Source: Thermasporomyces sp040195635 (GTDB taxonomy: Bacteria > Actinomycetota > Actinomycetes > Propionibacteriales > Actinopolymorphaceae). From it: a stretch of 64,000 nucleotides of DNA. Below, piece by piece: positions 49,654 through 58,266 of the stretch. The number at the start of each line of letters is the position of its first letter. The stretch's first letter is position 1. A program made the translations under genes and the position numbers. The notes under the pieces were generated by a model. It searched no databases. It worked only from the letters and a program-made list of their open reading frames with translations, and had not been told where the DNA came from. The DNA is taken from NCBI RefSeq assembly GCF_040195635.1, contig NZ_JBEFTX010000010.1:1-64000 (forward strand). The letters run 5' to 3'.

Positions 49654-51136
49654 GGAGGCGTACGACGTCGCGGTCGTCGGTGCGGGTCCGGCCGGGCTCA
49701 CCTCGGCGACGACCATGACGAGGCACGGCCTCCGGGTTGTCCTGCTGGATGCGGGCGGACGGCCGGGTGGGCAGTTCTTCCGGCACCGCGACGACGCGGC
49801 CGCCGACGCCTACGGTCCCGGCTTCCGCGCGCTCCGCTCCACTCTCGCCGGACAGGTCGCCGCCGGCCGGCTCACCTACCGACCACGACACCAGGTCTGG
49901 ACGGTCGAACGCGCGGGCCGCCGGTTCACCGTTCACGCCCTCGACGAGTCCGGCGACGGTGAACCACGGCCGTGGCGGGCGGAGGCCGACACGCTCGTCG
50001 TGGCGACGGGTGCGTACGACCGGCAACTTCCGTTCCCTGGTTGGGATCTGCCCGGCGTCGTGGCAGCGGGTGGGGCGCAGGCGCTCCTGAAGGGCAGCGG
50101 CGTCCTCGTCGGGCAACGGGTGGTCGTCGCCGGGAGCGGTCCGTTCCTGCTGCCCGTCGCGGCCGGGCTCGCGGAGAGTGGTGCGCGGGTCGTCGGGGTG
50201 TACGAAGCAAGCCGGGCGCGCGGCTATCTCGAGCATGTGCGCGCGGTCGCGAGGCACCCGGCGCGGCTCGCGGAAGCCGCGTCGTACGCCGCGAGACTCG
50301 CCCGGCACCGGGTGCCCTACCGCACCGGCCACGCGATCGTCTCGGCGAACGGCGACGCCTCCCTCACCGGTGTCACCGTCGCTCGGCTCGACGCGCAGCG
50401 CCGGCCGATCCGCGGCACGGAGTCGGCGGTCCCCTGCGACGCTCTGGCGGTCGGGTTCGGGTTCACCCCGCACGTCGACCTGCTCGTCGAGCTTGGCTGC
50501 GAGCTGTCCGCCGACCACGGAGGAGGGTCACCTGTCGTGGCGGTGGACCTCGACCAACGGACCACGGTCGAGGGCGCCTACTCCGCCGGGGAGACGACCG
50601 GCATCGGCGGAGCCGCGCTGGCACAGGTCGAGGGCGAGCTGGCCGGCCTGGCCGTCGCCGCCGCGCACCGGATCGCGGTCGACGAGCGCCAGGTGCGGCG
50701 GCTTCGGACTCGCAGGGCCCGACTGCGGGCGTTCGCCGGCGTCCTCCACCAGGTGCATGCGCCACCGGACGGCTGGACTGCCGGACTCCCCGACGACACG
50801 CTGGTCTGCCGCTGCGAGGAGGTCTCCGCCGGTACGGTCCGCCGGGCCGTCCGCGACCTCGGCGCGACGGATCCGCGGTCGGTGAAGCTCCTCACCCGTA
50901 CCGGCATGGGCTGGTGCCAGGGCCGGATCTGCACCGCCGCCACCGTGGAGTTGACGGCCGCGCTGACGAGCCGGCCGGTGGCGGTCGAGGACACGATCGC
51001 TCTGGCACGCCGCCCCTTCGCGCACCCCGTCCCGCTCGGCGTCCTCGCCGACCTTGACGTCTCCGACCCCGACGCTGACCCGCCCCCGCCCCCGACCTCG
51101 AGCCCGAGCAGACGTAGCGGAGAAGGAGAACGATGA
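49646..51136 (+). CDS. NAD(P)/FAD oxidoreductase subunit with BFD-like 2Fe-2S domain
   Basis: A 496-residue flavoprotein. The FAD motif VAVVGAGPAGLTSATTM is at the N-terminus, and a second dinucleotide site is GSGPFLLPVAAGLAESG. A C-terminal BFD-type cluster has cysteines near residues 388, 390, 423 and 428 (CRCEEV and WCQGRIC). It corresponds to the large subunit of heteromeric hydroxyproline dehydrogenase or sarcosine oxidase-like complexes, passing electrons from the DAO subunit onward. The C-terminal tail is proline-rich and probably disordered. Confidence 0.88.
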   Translation: MTEEAYDVAVVGAGPAGLTSATTMTRHGLRVVLLDAGGRPGGQFFRHRDDAAADAYGPGFRALRSTLAGQVAAGRLTYRPRHQVWTVERAGRRFTVHALDESGDGEPRPWRAEADTLVVATGAYDRQLPFPGWDLPGVVAAGGAQALLKGSGVLVGQRVVVAGSGPFLLPVAAGLAESGARVVGVYEASRARGYLEHVRAVARHPARLAEAASYAARLARHRVPYRTGHAIVSANGDASLTGVTVARLDAQRRPIRGTESAVPCDALAVGFGFTPHVDLLVELGCELSADHGGGSPVVAVDLDQRTTVEGAYSAGETTGIGGAALAQVEGELAGLAVAAAHRIAVDERQVRRLRTRRARLRAFAGVLHQVHAPPDGWTAGLPDDTLVCRCEEVSAGTVRRAVRDLGATDPRSVKLLTRTGMGWCQGRICTAATVELTAALTSRPVAVEDTIALARRPFAHPVPLGVLADLDVSDPDADPPPPPTSSPSRRSGEGER

Positions 51137-52059
51137 TGACGACGACCCGCAAGCCCTGGCACGGTGTGATGGTCGCGACCGCACTGCCGTACCACGACGA
51201 CCTCACGGTCGACCATGACAGGTTCGCCGATCATGTGCGGTGGCTCGTCGACCACGGCTGCGCCGGCGTGATGCCCAACGGCTCGCTCGGCGAGTACCAG
51301 TCATTGACCGATGACGAGCGCTCCCGCGTCCTGCGTACCGCCCTTGCCGCCGTTCCCGACCATGGTTCCGTCGTGCCCGGCGTCTCGGCCTACAGCGCCC
51401 TCACCGCTCGCCACTGGGCCGAGGACGCGGCCGAGGCCGGCGCGGAGGCCGTGCTGCTCCTCCCCCCGAACGCCTACCGCGCCGACGACCGCATCGTCCT
51501 CGCGCACTACGCCGAGGTCGCGAAGGCGGGCCTGCCGATCGTCGCGTACAACAATCCCCACGACACCCGCGTCGACCTCACTCCGGAACTGCTCGCGCGG
51601 CTACACGGGGAGGGGTTGATCGCGGCGGTGAAGGAGTTCAGCGGCGACGTCCGGCGGATCTACCAGATCCGCGAGCTGGCACCCGACCTCGACGTCCTCA
51701 TCGGTGCGGACGACGTGGCACTGGAGCTGGGAGTCGCCGGTGCGGTCGGGTGGGTGGCGGGTTATCCGAACGCGTTGCCCGAGGTGTGCGTACGGCTCTA
51801 TGACGCGGCTGTCGCCGGCGACCTCGCCTCCGCGCTTCCGCTCTACCGGCTGCTGCATCCCTTGCTGCGTTGGGACTCCAAGACCCAGTTCGTGCAGGCG
51901 ATCAAGTTGTCGATGGACATCGCCGGACGTCACGGCGGACCCTGCCGCCCGCCCCGGTTGCCTTTGTCGCCGGAGCAGGACGCGGCCGTACGCAAGGCAA
52001 CCGAGACCGTGCTCGCCGCTCTCCATACCAGCGCCGCCGCGGAAGTGCCGGCGCGATGA
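51133..52059 (+). CDS. Dihydrodipicolinate synthase family protein, probable pyrroline-hydroxy-carboxylate deaminase
   Basis: A 308-residue class I aldolase-type TIM barrel. The Schiff-base lysine is K167 in AAVKEFSGDVRR, and the catalytic Tyr lies in PIVAYNNPHDTR. The family includes DHDPS, but in a hydroxyproline operon the expected member is 1-pyrroline-4-hydroxy-2-carboxylate deaminase, yielding 2-oxoglutarate semialdehyde. No other lysine biosynthesis gene is nearby. ATGATG at 51133 overlaps the previous TGA. Confidence 0.85.
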   Translation: MMTTTRKPWHGVMVATALPYHDDLTVDHDRFADHVRWLVDHGCAGVMPNGSLGEYQSLTDDERSRVLRTALAAVPDHGSVVPGVSAYSALTARHWAEDAAEAGAEAVLLLPPNAYRADDRIVLAHYAEVAKAGLPIVAYNNPHDTRVDLTPELLARLHGEGLIAAVKEFSGDVRRIYQIRELAPDLDVLIGADDVALELGVAGAVGWVAGYPNALPEVCVRLYDAAVAGDLASALPLYRLLHPLLRWDSKTQFVQAIKLSMDIAGRHGGPCRPPRLPLSPEQDAAVRKATETVLAALHTSAAAEVPAR

Positions 52060-53057
52060 GGACGCGAAACGTCTTCCACGCCGTCGATTCCCACACCGAG
52101 GGCATGCCCACCCGCGTCATCACCGGCGGCATCGGCGTGATTCCGGGCACGACGATGGCCGAACGCCGGCAGCACTTCGTTGCTCATCTCGACCATCTGC
52201 GTACCCTCCTGATGTACGAACCGCGCGGCCACAGCGCCATGAGCGGTGCGATCCTGCAACCGCCGACGAGGCCGGACGCCGACTACGGCGTTCTGTTCAT
52301 CGAGGTCTCCGGCTGCCTTCCCATGTGCGGGCACGGGACGATGGGCGTCGCCACGGTGTTGGTCGAGACCGGCATGGTCACCGTGACCGAACCCGTGACG
52401 CAGGTGCGCCTTGACACCCCCGCCGGACTCGTCGTCGCCGACGTCGAGGTTTCCGACGGGGTGGCGCGACGGGTGACGCTGCAGAATGTTCCGGCATACG
52501 TCCACGCCCTCGACCAGACGGTGGCCGTGCGGGGCGTCGGTGACGTCGGTTACGACCTCGCGTACGGCGGGAACTTCTATGCCATCGTGCCGATCGAGTC
52601 CGTCGGCCTGCCGTTCGACCGCACGGAGAAGCAAGCGATCCTTGACACCGGTCTCGCGATCATGGCGGCCATCAACGACACCGCACCGCCGCGACATGTG
52701 GAGGATCCGGGAATCCATGGCTGCCACCATGTCTATTTCACCGCGCCCGGATCCGATGCAAAGCACTCCCGGCATGCGATGGCGATCCACCCTGGATGGT
52801 TCGACCGTTCGCCCTGCGGTACCGGCACGTCCGCGCGGATGGCCCAGCTGCATGCCCGCGGTGCTCTGGGCGTGGACCAGGACTTCGTCAACGAGTCGTT
52901 CATCGGAACGAGTTTCGTCGGGCGGCTGATCGGCGAGACGACGGTCGGAGGGCGTCCGGCCGTCGTCCCGACGGTGAGCGGACGGGCCTGGCTCACCGGG
53001 ACCGCGCAGTACTTCCTCGACCCCGAAGACCCCTTCCCACAAGGCTTCCTCCTGTGA
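52056..53057 (+). CDS. Proline racemase family protein, probable 4-hydroxyproline 2-epimerase
   Basis: A 333-residue enzyme with the two-cysteine active site, Cys91 (MCGHGTMG) and Cys254 (SPCGTGTSA). Two cysteines indicate a racemase or epimerase, whereas trans-3-hydroxyproline dehydratases have Thr in the second place. In this operon it should convert trans-4-hydroxy-L-proline to the cis-D isomer, the first step. It opens NVFHAVDSHTEGMPTRVI, typical of the family. The ATG overlaps the previous stop by ATGA. Confidence 0.9.
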   Translation: MRTRNVFHAVDSHTEGMPTRVITGGIGVIPGTTMAERRQHFVAHLDHLRTLLMYEPRGHSAMSGAILQPPTRPDADYGVLFIEVSGCLPMCGHGTMGVATVLVETGMVTVTEPVTQVRLDTPAGLVVADVEVSDGVARRVTLQNVPAYVHALDQTVAVRGVGDVGYDLAYGGNFYAIVPIESVGLPFDRTEKQAILDTGLAIMAAINDTAPPRHVEDPGIHGCHHVYFTAPGSDAKHSRHAMAIHPGWFDRSPCGTGTSARMAQLHARGALGVDQDFVNESFIGTSFVGRLIGETTVGGRPAVVPTVSGRAWLTGTAQYFLDPEDPFPQGFLL

Positions 53058-53797
53058 GCGGGGCGAGCCCAGGCGTGAGCAGAGTGGAGCCCGAGGTGAC
53101 CGCTGTGGTGAAGTCGGCGGATGCCGACGGGCTCGACCTTCCGCCCCTGCGAGGCTACCGGTCGCTGCGGGAGGAGGTGGCGAATGCGTTGCGGGCCGCA
53201 CTCGTCGCCGGTCAGATGCGTCCTGGCACGGTCTATTCGGCACCGGCGCTCGCGGCGCGATTCGACGTCTCCGCCACCCCCGTCCGCGAAGCCATGCTTG
53301 ACCTCGCCAAGGAAGGTCTCGTGGAAGTCGTTCGCAACAAGGGCTTCCGCGTCACCGTACTCTCCGACGCCGACCTGGACGAGATCACCGAGCTGCGCGA
53401 GCTGATCGAGGTCCCGACCGTGGTGAAACTTGTGCCGCACGTGGACTCCGAGGCGTTCGTACGCCTTCGGCCGCTCGCCCAGCAGATCGTCGACGCCGCT
53501 CGCGAGGGCGATGTGATCGGCTATGTCGAGGCGGACCGGAGATTCCATCTCGACCTGCTCGCCCTTGCCGACAACACCCGCCTCGTCGAAACCGTCAGCG
53601 ACCTGCGGAAGCGGTCCCGGCTCTACGGCCTGACCCAGCTGAAGGCGGAACGGCTTTTGGCGTCCGCGGAGGAGCATCTGAAGTTGCTGGACCTGCTCGA
53701 GGCGGGAGACGCCGAAGCGGTGGGGTTCTTGATGCGACAGCACCTTCGCCATGTCCGCGGCAGCTGGGCTGGCCGACCGGAATCCGTGCGTACGTGA
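53054..53797 (+). CDS. GntR family regulator (FadR subfamily)
   Basis: A 247-residue regulator from GTG 53054, overlapping the epimerase stop. The N-terminal winged helix is SLREEVANALRAALVAGQ with YSAPALAARFDVSATPVREA, and the C-terminal FCD-type effector domain has the metal/ligand helix region DRRFHLDLLALADN and HLRHVR. It closes the hydroxyproline operon and probably binds the palindrome at 48193-48203, being released by hydroxyproline or an intermediate. Confidence 0.92.
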   Translation: MSGASPGVSRVEPEVTAVVKSADADGLDLPPLRGYRSLREEVANALRAALVAGQMRPGTVYSAPALAARFDVSATPVREAMLDLAKEGLVEVVRNKGFRVTVLSDADLDEITELRELIEVPTVVKLVPHVDSEAFVRLRPLAQQIVDAAREGDVIGYVEADRRFHLDLLALADNTRLVETVSDLRKRSRLYGLTQLKAERLLASAEEHLKLLDLLEAGDAEAVGFLMRQHLRHVRGSWAGRPESVRT

Positions 53798-53825
53798 GGC
53801 CTTGCGCCACACCGATTGCCCGACA

Positions 53826-53841
53826 TCACCACCGGTGGTGA
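53826..53841. terminator. Perfect 16-bp palindrome after hydroxyproline operon
   Basis: TCACCACCGGTGGTGA is fully self-complementary and lies 29 bp after the GntR stop. It could form a six-bp stem with a short loop as a terminator, or act as a protein-binding site, since no T-run follows. Confidence 0.5.
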
Positions 53842-54034
53842 CAGGTCTCGTCCGAGTCTCCTGAGTACGAAGGGATCGGTCACATCCTCCACCGGCTGCC
53901 ACGTGCCGGACAGATCCAATTCGGCGCACGTGGTTTCTTTCGACAGAAGGAAGATCCGTGCGCCAGAGTCGTCGATTGCCACGAGGCGTGAGCCGACGCG
54001 GCGCCGAGACTCCTTGCCGGCAAGGGTTTCCCCA
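53842..54034 (-). pseudogene. Possible gene remnant on minus strand
   Basis: The 273-bp gap 53798-54070 has no plus-strand gene. On the minus strand a continuous frame reads like real protein: GKINGETLAGKESRRRVGSR, then LVAIDDSGARIFLLSKET, then SGTWQPVEDVTDPFVLRRLG. It has no plausible start, and its frame runs into the neighbours on both sides, so a truncated relic is the best reading. The family was not recognised and chance coding likeness cannot be excluded. Confidence 0.25.
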
Positions 54035-54063
54035 TTGATCTTGCCGGCACTATTGGGTAGAAT
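54035..54063 (+). promoter_or_regulatory. Promoter for DUF222/HNH gene, leaderless type
   Basis: TTGATC (54035-54040) and TAGAAT (54058-54063) are separated by exactly 17 bp. The -10 box ends seven bases before ATG 54071 and there is no Shine-Dalgarno, so transcription would begin at or next to the start codon. Confidence 0.7.
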
Positions 54064-54070
54064 CGCTGGT

Positions 54071-55627
54071 ATGTTCGACCACGGGGGTGTGAACTTCTCG
54101 GTGCTGGCGTCGGCTGCGCCGGGCCCTGAGCTTGCCGCCGCGTTGGCGCGGGTTGACATGGCTTCGGTGAATGGTCATGTCCGTGTCGTGGTGATGGCCG
54201 CCTGGGAGCGGCAGGTGTCGTGGTCGAACGCGCAGCTGTATGAGGCGATGGCGTATGTGGCGCGGTCGCCGGCGTGCGAGCCGGATTCGTCACCTGAGTT
54301 GTGGAAGTCGTTTGGTGAGTTCGCGGCCGCTGAGGTGGGTGCGGCGCTGTGTCTGTCGCCCGGGTCTGCTGATCGGGAGTTGTCGTTCGCGTACGAACTC
54401 ACTGAGCGGCTGCCCGCCACTCGCGCCGCACTTGCCGCGGGCACGGTCAATCTGGGGAAGGCGCGGACCATCGTCGAGGAGACGTGTTGTCTGACTCCTG
54501 AGCTGGCGCGACAGGCGGAAGAGTTCATCCTCGCCGCCGACGCGGCGTCCGGGATCGGCTTGACACAGGCGCAGTTGGTGCGCAGGTTGCGTCGGAAGGT
54601 ACTCGAGCTCGATCCCGAGGGTGCTGAAGAACGTCGTAGGGAAGCGCAGCAGGGCAGACGGGTCGGGTTCGGCGCGAACCCCGACGGCACCGGCAGTATC
54701 ACGGGTCAGGATCTGCCGTTGGCGGGGACCGCGGCGGCGAGGGTGTTCATCAAGACCCACGCCAGACGGATCAAACGAGCCGGAGACGTCAGGACGTTGG
54801 CGCAGATCGAGGCGGACGTGTTCCTCGACCTGCTCCGCGGCCGAGGACCCACCACCAACCCCGACCCGGCACCGGCGAACCGTGAACCCGCGTCAGCCGC
54901 CGCCCCTGGTCCGGCGTCTGCCGGCGACCGTGGTCCGGCAACGGACAATGCCGACGCTGGTTGGTCGCCCGCCGACCGTGATCCTGCGTCTGCCAACGCT
55001 GGCCCGGCGCCCGGCAACCCCGACCCCGCAGCCGACCCCGCGTCCGACCGCGCGTTCGGCGACGTGGGTGTCGATGAGGTGGATGCCTGGGATGCTCCGG
55101 GTGATGGTGGCGCGTGCGCCGAGACAGGTGACGAGCGGCTGGTCGCGAAGGTCGAACTCGTTGCCGAGCTGGAAACCTGGCTCCGGCTGGGCTCCCGCGC
55201 AGGCGAACTCGCCGGCCTCGGCGCCATCACCCCGGCGGTGATCGACGACATCAAGAACGCCGCAGCTGGCGGATTCGAATACTGCCGCACCGTCACCATC
55301 GACGGCAAAGTCGTCTACCACCAAGCCTCCAGCCGCCGCTACAAACCCACCGCTGCCCAACGCCGGTTCATCGAAGCGATGCACCGCACCTGCGCACAAC
55401 CCGGCTGTTCCAGACCAGCCACCCTGTGCGACCTGGACCATACGGTCGAACACCGATTGAGCGGACCCTCCTGCGCCTGCAACCTCGCACCACTCTGCCG
55501 ACGCCACCACCGCGCGAAACACCAAGCCGGCTGGTACTGGACCCAGAACCGACCAGGCCACCTCACCACCCAAAGCCCCCTCGGCCACACCTACACCGTC
55601 CGACCCGAACCCCCACCCGGTGCTTAG
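54071..55627 (+). CDS. DUF222 and HNH endonuclease domain protein
   Basis: A 518-residue protein of the actinobacterial 13E12-type family. The N-terminal DUF222 helical domain (about residues 20-260) contains LYEAMAYVARSPACEP and LTERLPATRAALAAGTVNLG. A low-complexity A/P/D-rich linker of about 70 residues follows, then the HNH nuclease core: RTCAQPGC, CDLDHTVEH and LAPLCRRHHRAKH, with paired zinc cysteines. These genes are often multicopy and behave like mobile or repetitive elements. The linker shows PA-rich near-repeats. Confidence 0.9.
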   Translation: MFDHGGVNFSVLASAAPGPELAAALARVDMASVNGHVRVVVMAAWERQVSWSNAQLYEAMAYVARSPACEPDSSPELWKSFGEFAAAEVGAALCLSPGSADRELSFAYELTERLPATRAALAAGTVNLGKARTIVEETCCLTPELARQAEEFILAADAASGIGLTQAQLVRRLRRKVLELDPEGAEERRREAQQGRRVGFGANPDGTGSITGQDLPLAGTAAARVFIKTHARRIKRAGDVRTLAQIEADVFLDLLRGRGPTTNPDPAPANREPASAAAPGPASAGDRGPATDNADAGWSPADRDPASANAGPAPGNPDPAADPASDRAFGDVGVDEVDAWDAPGDGGACAETGDERLVAKVELVAELETWLRLGSRAGELAGLGAITPAVIDDIKNAAAGGFEYCRTVTIDGKVVYHQASSRRYKPTAAQRRFIEAMHRTCAQPGCSRPATLCDLDHTVEHRLSGPSCACNLAPLCRRHHRAKHQAGWYWTQNRPGHLTTQSPLGHTYTVRPEPPPGA

Positions 55628-55676
55628 CCGCCGCAGACGAGCCCGCCGCGCGATACGGACCCATACGGACTGCTGT

Positions 55677-56040
55677 CAGCCGAAGGGTGGCGGCACGTTG
55701 GTCCTCGCGGGATCCCACCATCTCGTTCGGAAGTACACCGCAGCCCACCGGGGCGGAGGCAAGGTCCACTCGCGGACCATGAAGGACACGCTCGGCGCCG
55801 TCCATCCTTTGGCTCGACGAGTTGTGGCACAAGAAGGCCGAAGCCGACCGGAGGCGCAGGTTCCTCCACGAAGGCGCGGTCGTCGACGGCGTCCCACTCC
55901 GGGTCGTCGAACTGATCAGGGAGCCCGGGGAGGCGTACCTCATGAATTCCCTGCTGCTCCACGCACCCGCACCGAACGCCCTGCCCACACCGCGGACGAT
56001 GCTCATCCAGGTGATCGGCCGGACGGAGGCGGCTGGCTGA
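55677..56040 (+). pseudogene. Phytanoyl-CoA dioxygenase-like remnant with frameshift
   Basis: Only the C-terminal part of a PhyH-type 2-oxoglutarate dioxygenase remains. One frame reads QPKGGGTLVLAGSHHLV up to LGAVHP (from 55677). Removing one T from the TTT run at 55808-55810 joins it to WLDELWHKKAEADRRRRF and then to GEAYLMNSLLLHAPAPNALP with the usual ending RTMLIQVIGR (stop at 56038). The N-terminal half, with the first iron ligands, is absent. A 5' truncation plus a +1 frameshift make it non-functional. Confidence 0.75.
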
Positions 56041-56127
56041 CGCGCCGCCCGCGACGCGTGCGGACGCTTCCACCTCCACGGTGGCCCGTGGCACGATGCT
56101 GAGACGACAGCACCGGGAGGTCGCGAG

Positions 56128-56958
56128 ATGCGTTTCACGTACGCCGCCGAGAGTCACGTCGGCCATGTTCGTGACATCAACGAGGACTCGGGGTTCGCCG
56201 GACCGCACCTGCTCCTCGTCGCCGACGGCGTGGGCGGTGCCCCCGCGGGTGAGGTGGCGTCGGCGAGCGTGGCGTTCGTGATGAGTGCGATCTCCCTGAC
56301 GCCGAGAGGATCGCTGCGGGCGGCGCCGTCGGACCTGCTCGCTGTGCTGCGCGAGTCGGTCCAGTACGCGTTCTGGCAGCTGCGCGAGGGGGTGGCGACA
56401 GATCCGGAACGTGCCGGCATGGCGACCACCCTCACCGCAATCCTCACCGATGGCGAACGGTTCGGCCTGGCCCACATCGGAAACTCCCGGGCGTCCCTCC
56501 TGCGTCGCGGGCAGCTCAGCCAGCTCACCACCGATCACACCTTCGTGCAGTTCCTCGTCGACGAAGGAAGGATCACGCCGGAGCAGGTACGCGACCACCC
56601 CTTCCAGTCGGTCATCACACGATCCGTCAGCGCCACGGACGAGCACGAGCCGGATCTCGCCCTTCTCGACCTCCAGGCGGGCGATCGCGTCCTGCTGTGC
56701 AGTGACGGGCTCACCGATCTCGTTTCCGACAACGACATCGGCTCCTGTCTCACGAGAACACCGCGCACGGGCGCGGTGCAAGGTCTCATCCGGTCCGCAC
56801 TCGAGGCCGGCGGACGCGACAACGTTACCTGCGTGGTGGGCGACGTCGACTCCCGCCCACTCCTGCCGTGGACCCGGCGCTGTTACTACTGCCGGATGGT
56901 GGGAGCCCTGCCCCAGTTGGGAAATCTCATCGACCCGGCGGTCCCGCGCGCCGCGTGA
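56128..56958 (+). CDS. PP2C-family serine/threonine phosphatase
   Basis: A 276-residue metal-dependent phosphatase. Motifs in order are SHVGHVRDINEDSGF, LLVADGVGGAPAGEVAS (metal Asp-Gly), GMATTLTAIL, LAHIGNSRASLLRRGQLSQL, LLCSDGLTDL and AGGRDNVTCVV. It matches the soluble PstP-like group but lacks a membrane segment and extracellular domain, ending in a short tail with CYYCRMVG. No kinase or FHA gene is adjacent. A GGGAGG ribosome site precedes ATG 56128. Confidence 0.92.
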   Translation: MRFTYAAESHVGHVRDINEDSGFAGPHLLLVADGVGGAPAGEVASASVAFVMSAISLTPRGSLRAAPSDLLAVLRESVQYAFWQLREGVATDPERAGMATTLTAILTDGERFGLAHIGNSRASLLRRGQLSQLTTDHTFVQFLVDEGRITPEQVRDHPFQSVITRSVSATDEHEPDLALLDLQAGDRVLLCSDGLTDLVSDNDIGSCLTRTPRTGAVQGLIRSALEAGGRDNVTCVVGDVDSRPLLPWTRRCYYCRMVGALPQLGNLIDPAVPRAA

Positions 56959-56969
56959 TCCTCAACCCG

Positions 56970-58241
56970 TCAACTGCGTCTGAGCGCGCGTTTGTGGAAC
57001 ACACCGGCCTTGACGATGGCCGACAGCTTGTCGAGATCCTGCAGGACGGTGATGTCGGCGAGCGGGTCACCGTCGACGACGAGGAGATCAGCCCGCTTGC
57101 CCGGCTCGATGGTGCCCACCTCGGCGGAGATGCCCAGCAGCTCGGCGTTGGTCCGTGTGGTCGCCACCAACGTCTCCGCAGCACCGAGCACCTTGGCCTT
57201 GATCGCCAACTCCCGCGTCTTGTGCACCGCGAGCGGCCCCAGCAGATCCGAGCCGGACGCGATCCGCACGCCGGCGTCGTGGGCGCGCTGAAGGCCGTCG
57301 AGCCCGGCCCCGAGCACGTCGTCGAGCTTGGCGAGCTTCTCCGGCGCGAAACCGAGCGCGCGGCCGTGCTCGTGCAGTTTTTCGTACGCCACGAACGTCG
57401 GCACGAGGAACGTGCCCCGCTCGGCCATCAACGCAGCGGTCGGCTCGTCGAGGAAGTTGCCGTGCTCGATCGAGCGGACGCCGGCCTCGACGGCGACCCG
57501 GATCGCTTCGGCCGAGTAGGCGTGAGCGAGGACGTACGTCCCCGCGTGCGCCGCCTCCTCGACGGCCGCGGCAAGTTCGGCATCCGTGTACTGCAGGCTC
57601 TCGAGCTTGTCCGTCGGCGACGCCACCCCACCGCTCGCCATCACCTTGATCGCGTCGGCACCGCGACGCAGCTGCTCCCGCACGGCCCGGCGGACGCCGT
57701 CCACGCCGTCGGCGATGTTGTCGACCATGCCGAGGTGCGCGCCACACAGGCAGCCCACGCTGTCCTGCGCGCGCGACCGGCTGTCCCCGTGCCCGCCGGT
57801 CTGCGACAGCGGCCGCCCGCTCACGAACATCCGCGGCCCGGAAATCAGGCCGCGGTCGACGGCCTCCTTCATCCCCCAGTCGGCGCCACCCGCGTCCCGG
57901 ACGGTCGTGTAGCCCTGGTCGAGCGTCTGCCCGATCACCCGCCCGATCGCGTACGCCAACAGGCTGGTCGGATAGTCCCGTTGCTCCCGCCCGACCTCGA
58001 CGTCCAACGAGCAGACATGAACGTGCGCGTCGATCAGCCCGGGCATCAGCGTGCGGCCACGGCAGTCGACCGTGTCGTCCGCGCGCACCCTGGAGACGCC
58101 CGCCACGACGTCCTTGATCACGCCGTCCTCGACCACCACGGTCGCGTCGTCGAGCGGGTCGGCCCCGGTGCACGGCAGCACCCGCGCATGGCGGAACGCC
58201 AGAACCCCTGTGCGCGTCGCCTCGGTTTCCACCCGCCCCAT
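56970..58241 (-). CDS. Amidohydrolase family protein (prolidase / imidazolonepropionase-like)
   Basis: A 423-residue metallo-amidohydrolase. Metal and catalytic residues are visible in LIDAHVHV, DAIKVMASGG (bridging Lys region), YVLAHAYS, SIEHGNFL and IASGSDLLGP, followed by the TIEPGKRADLLVVDGDPL ending shared by Xaa-Pro dipeptidase-like amidohydrolases. The substrate is unknown. It starts 25 bp after the stop of the solute-binding gene on the same strand and may belong to that operon. Confidence 0.88.
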   Translation of the reverse strand: MGRVETEATRTGVLAFRHARVLPCTGADPLDDATVVVEDGVIKDVVAGVSRVRADDTVDCRGRTLMPGLIDAHVHVCSLDVEVGREQRDYPTSLLAYAIGRVIGQTLDQGYTTVRDAGGADWGMKEAVDRGLISGPRMFVSGRPLSQTGGHGDSRSRAQDSVGCLCGAHLGMVDNIADGVDGVRRAVREQLRRGADAIKVMASGGVASPTDKLESLQYTDAELAAAVEEAAHAGTYVLAHAYSAEAIRVAVEAGVRSIEHGNFLDEPTAALMAERGTFLVPTFVAYEKLHEHGRALGFAPEKLAKLDDVLGAGLDGLQRAHDAGVRIASGSDLLGPLAVHKTRELAIKAKVLGAAETLVATTRTNAELLGISAEVGTIEPGKRADLLVVDGDPLADITVLQDLDKLSAIVKAGVFHKRALRRS

Positions 58242-58266
58242 GGTGCCTCATCCGCCGTCGCGGCTC

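Noticed and set aside
51133..52059. Dihydrodipicolinate synthase for lysine biosynthesis
   Set aside because: Full coupling to hydroxyproline genes and no lysine genes nearby make the deaminase role far more likely.
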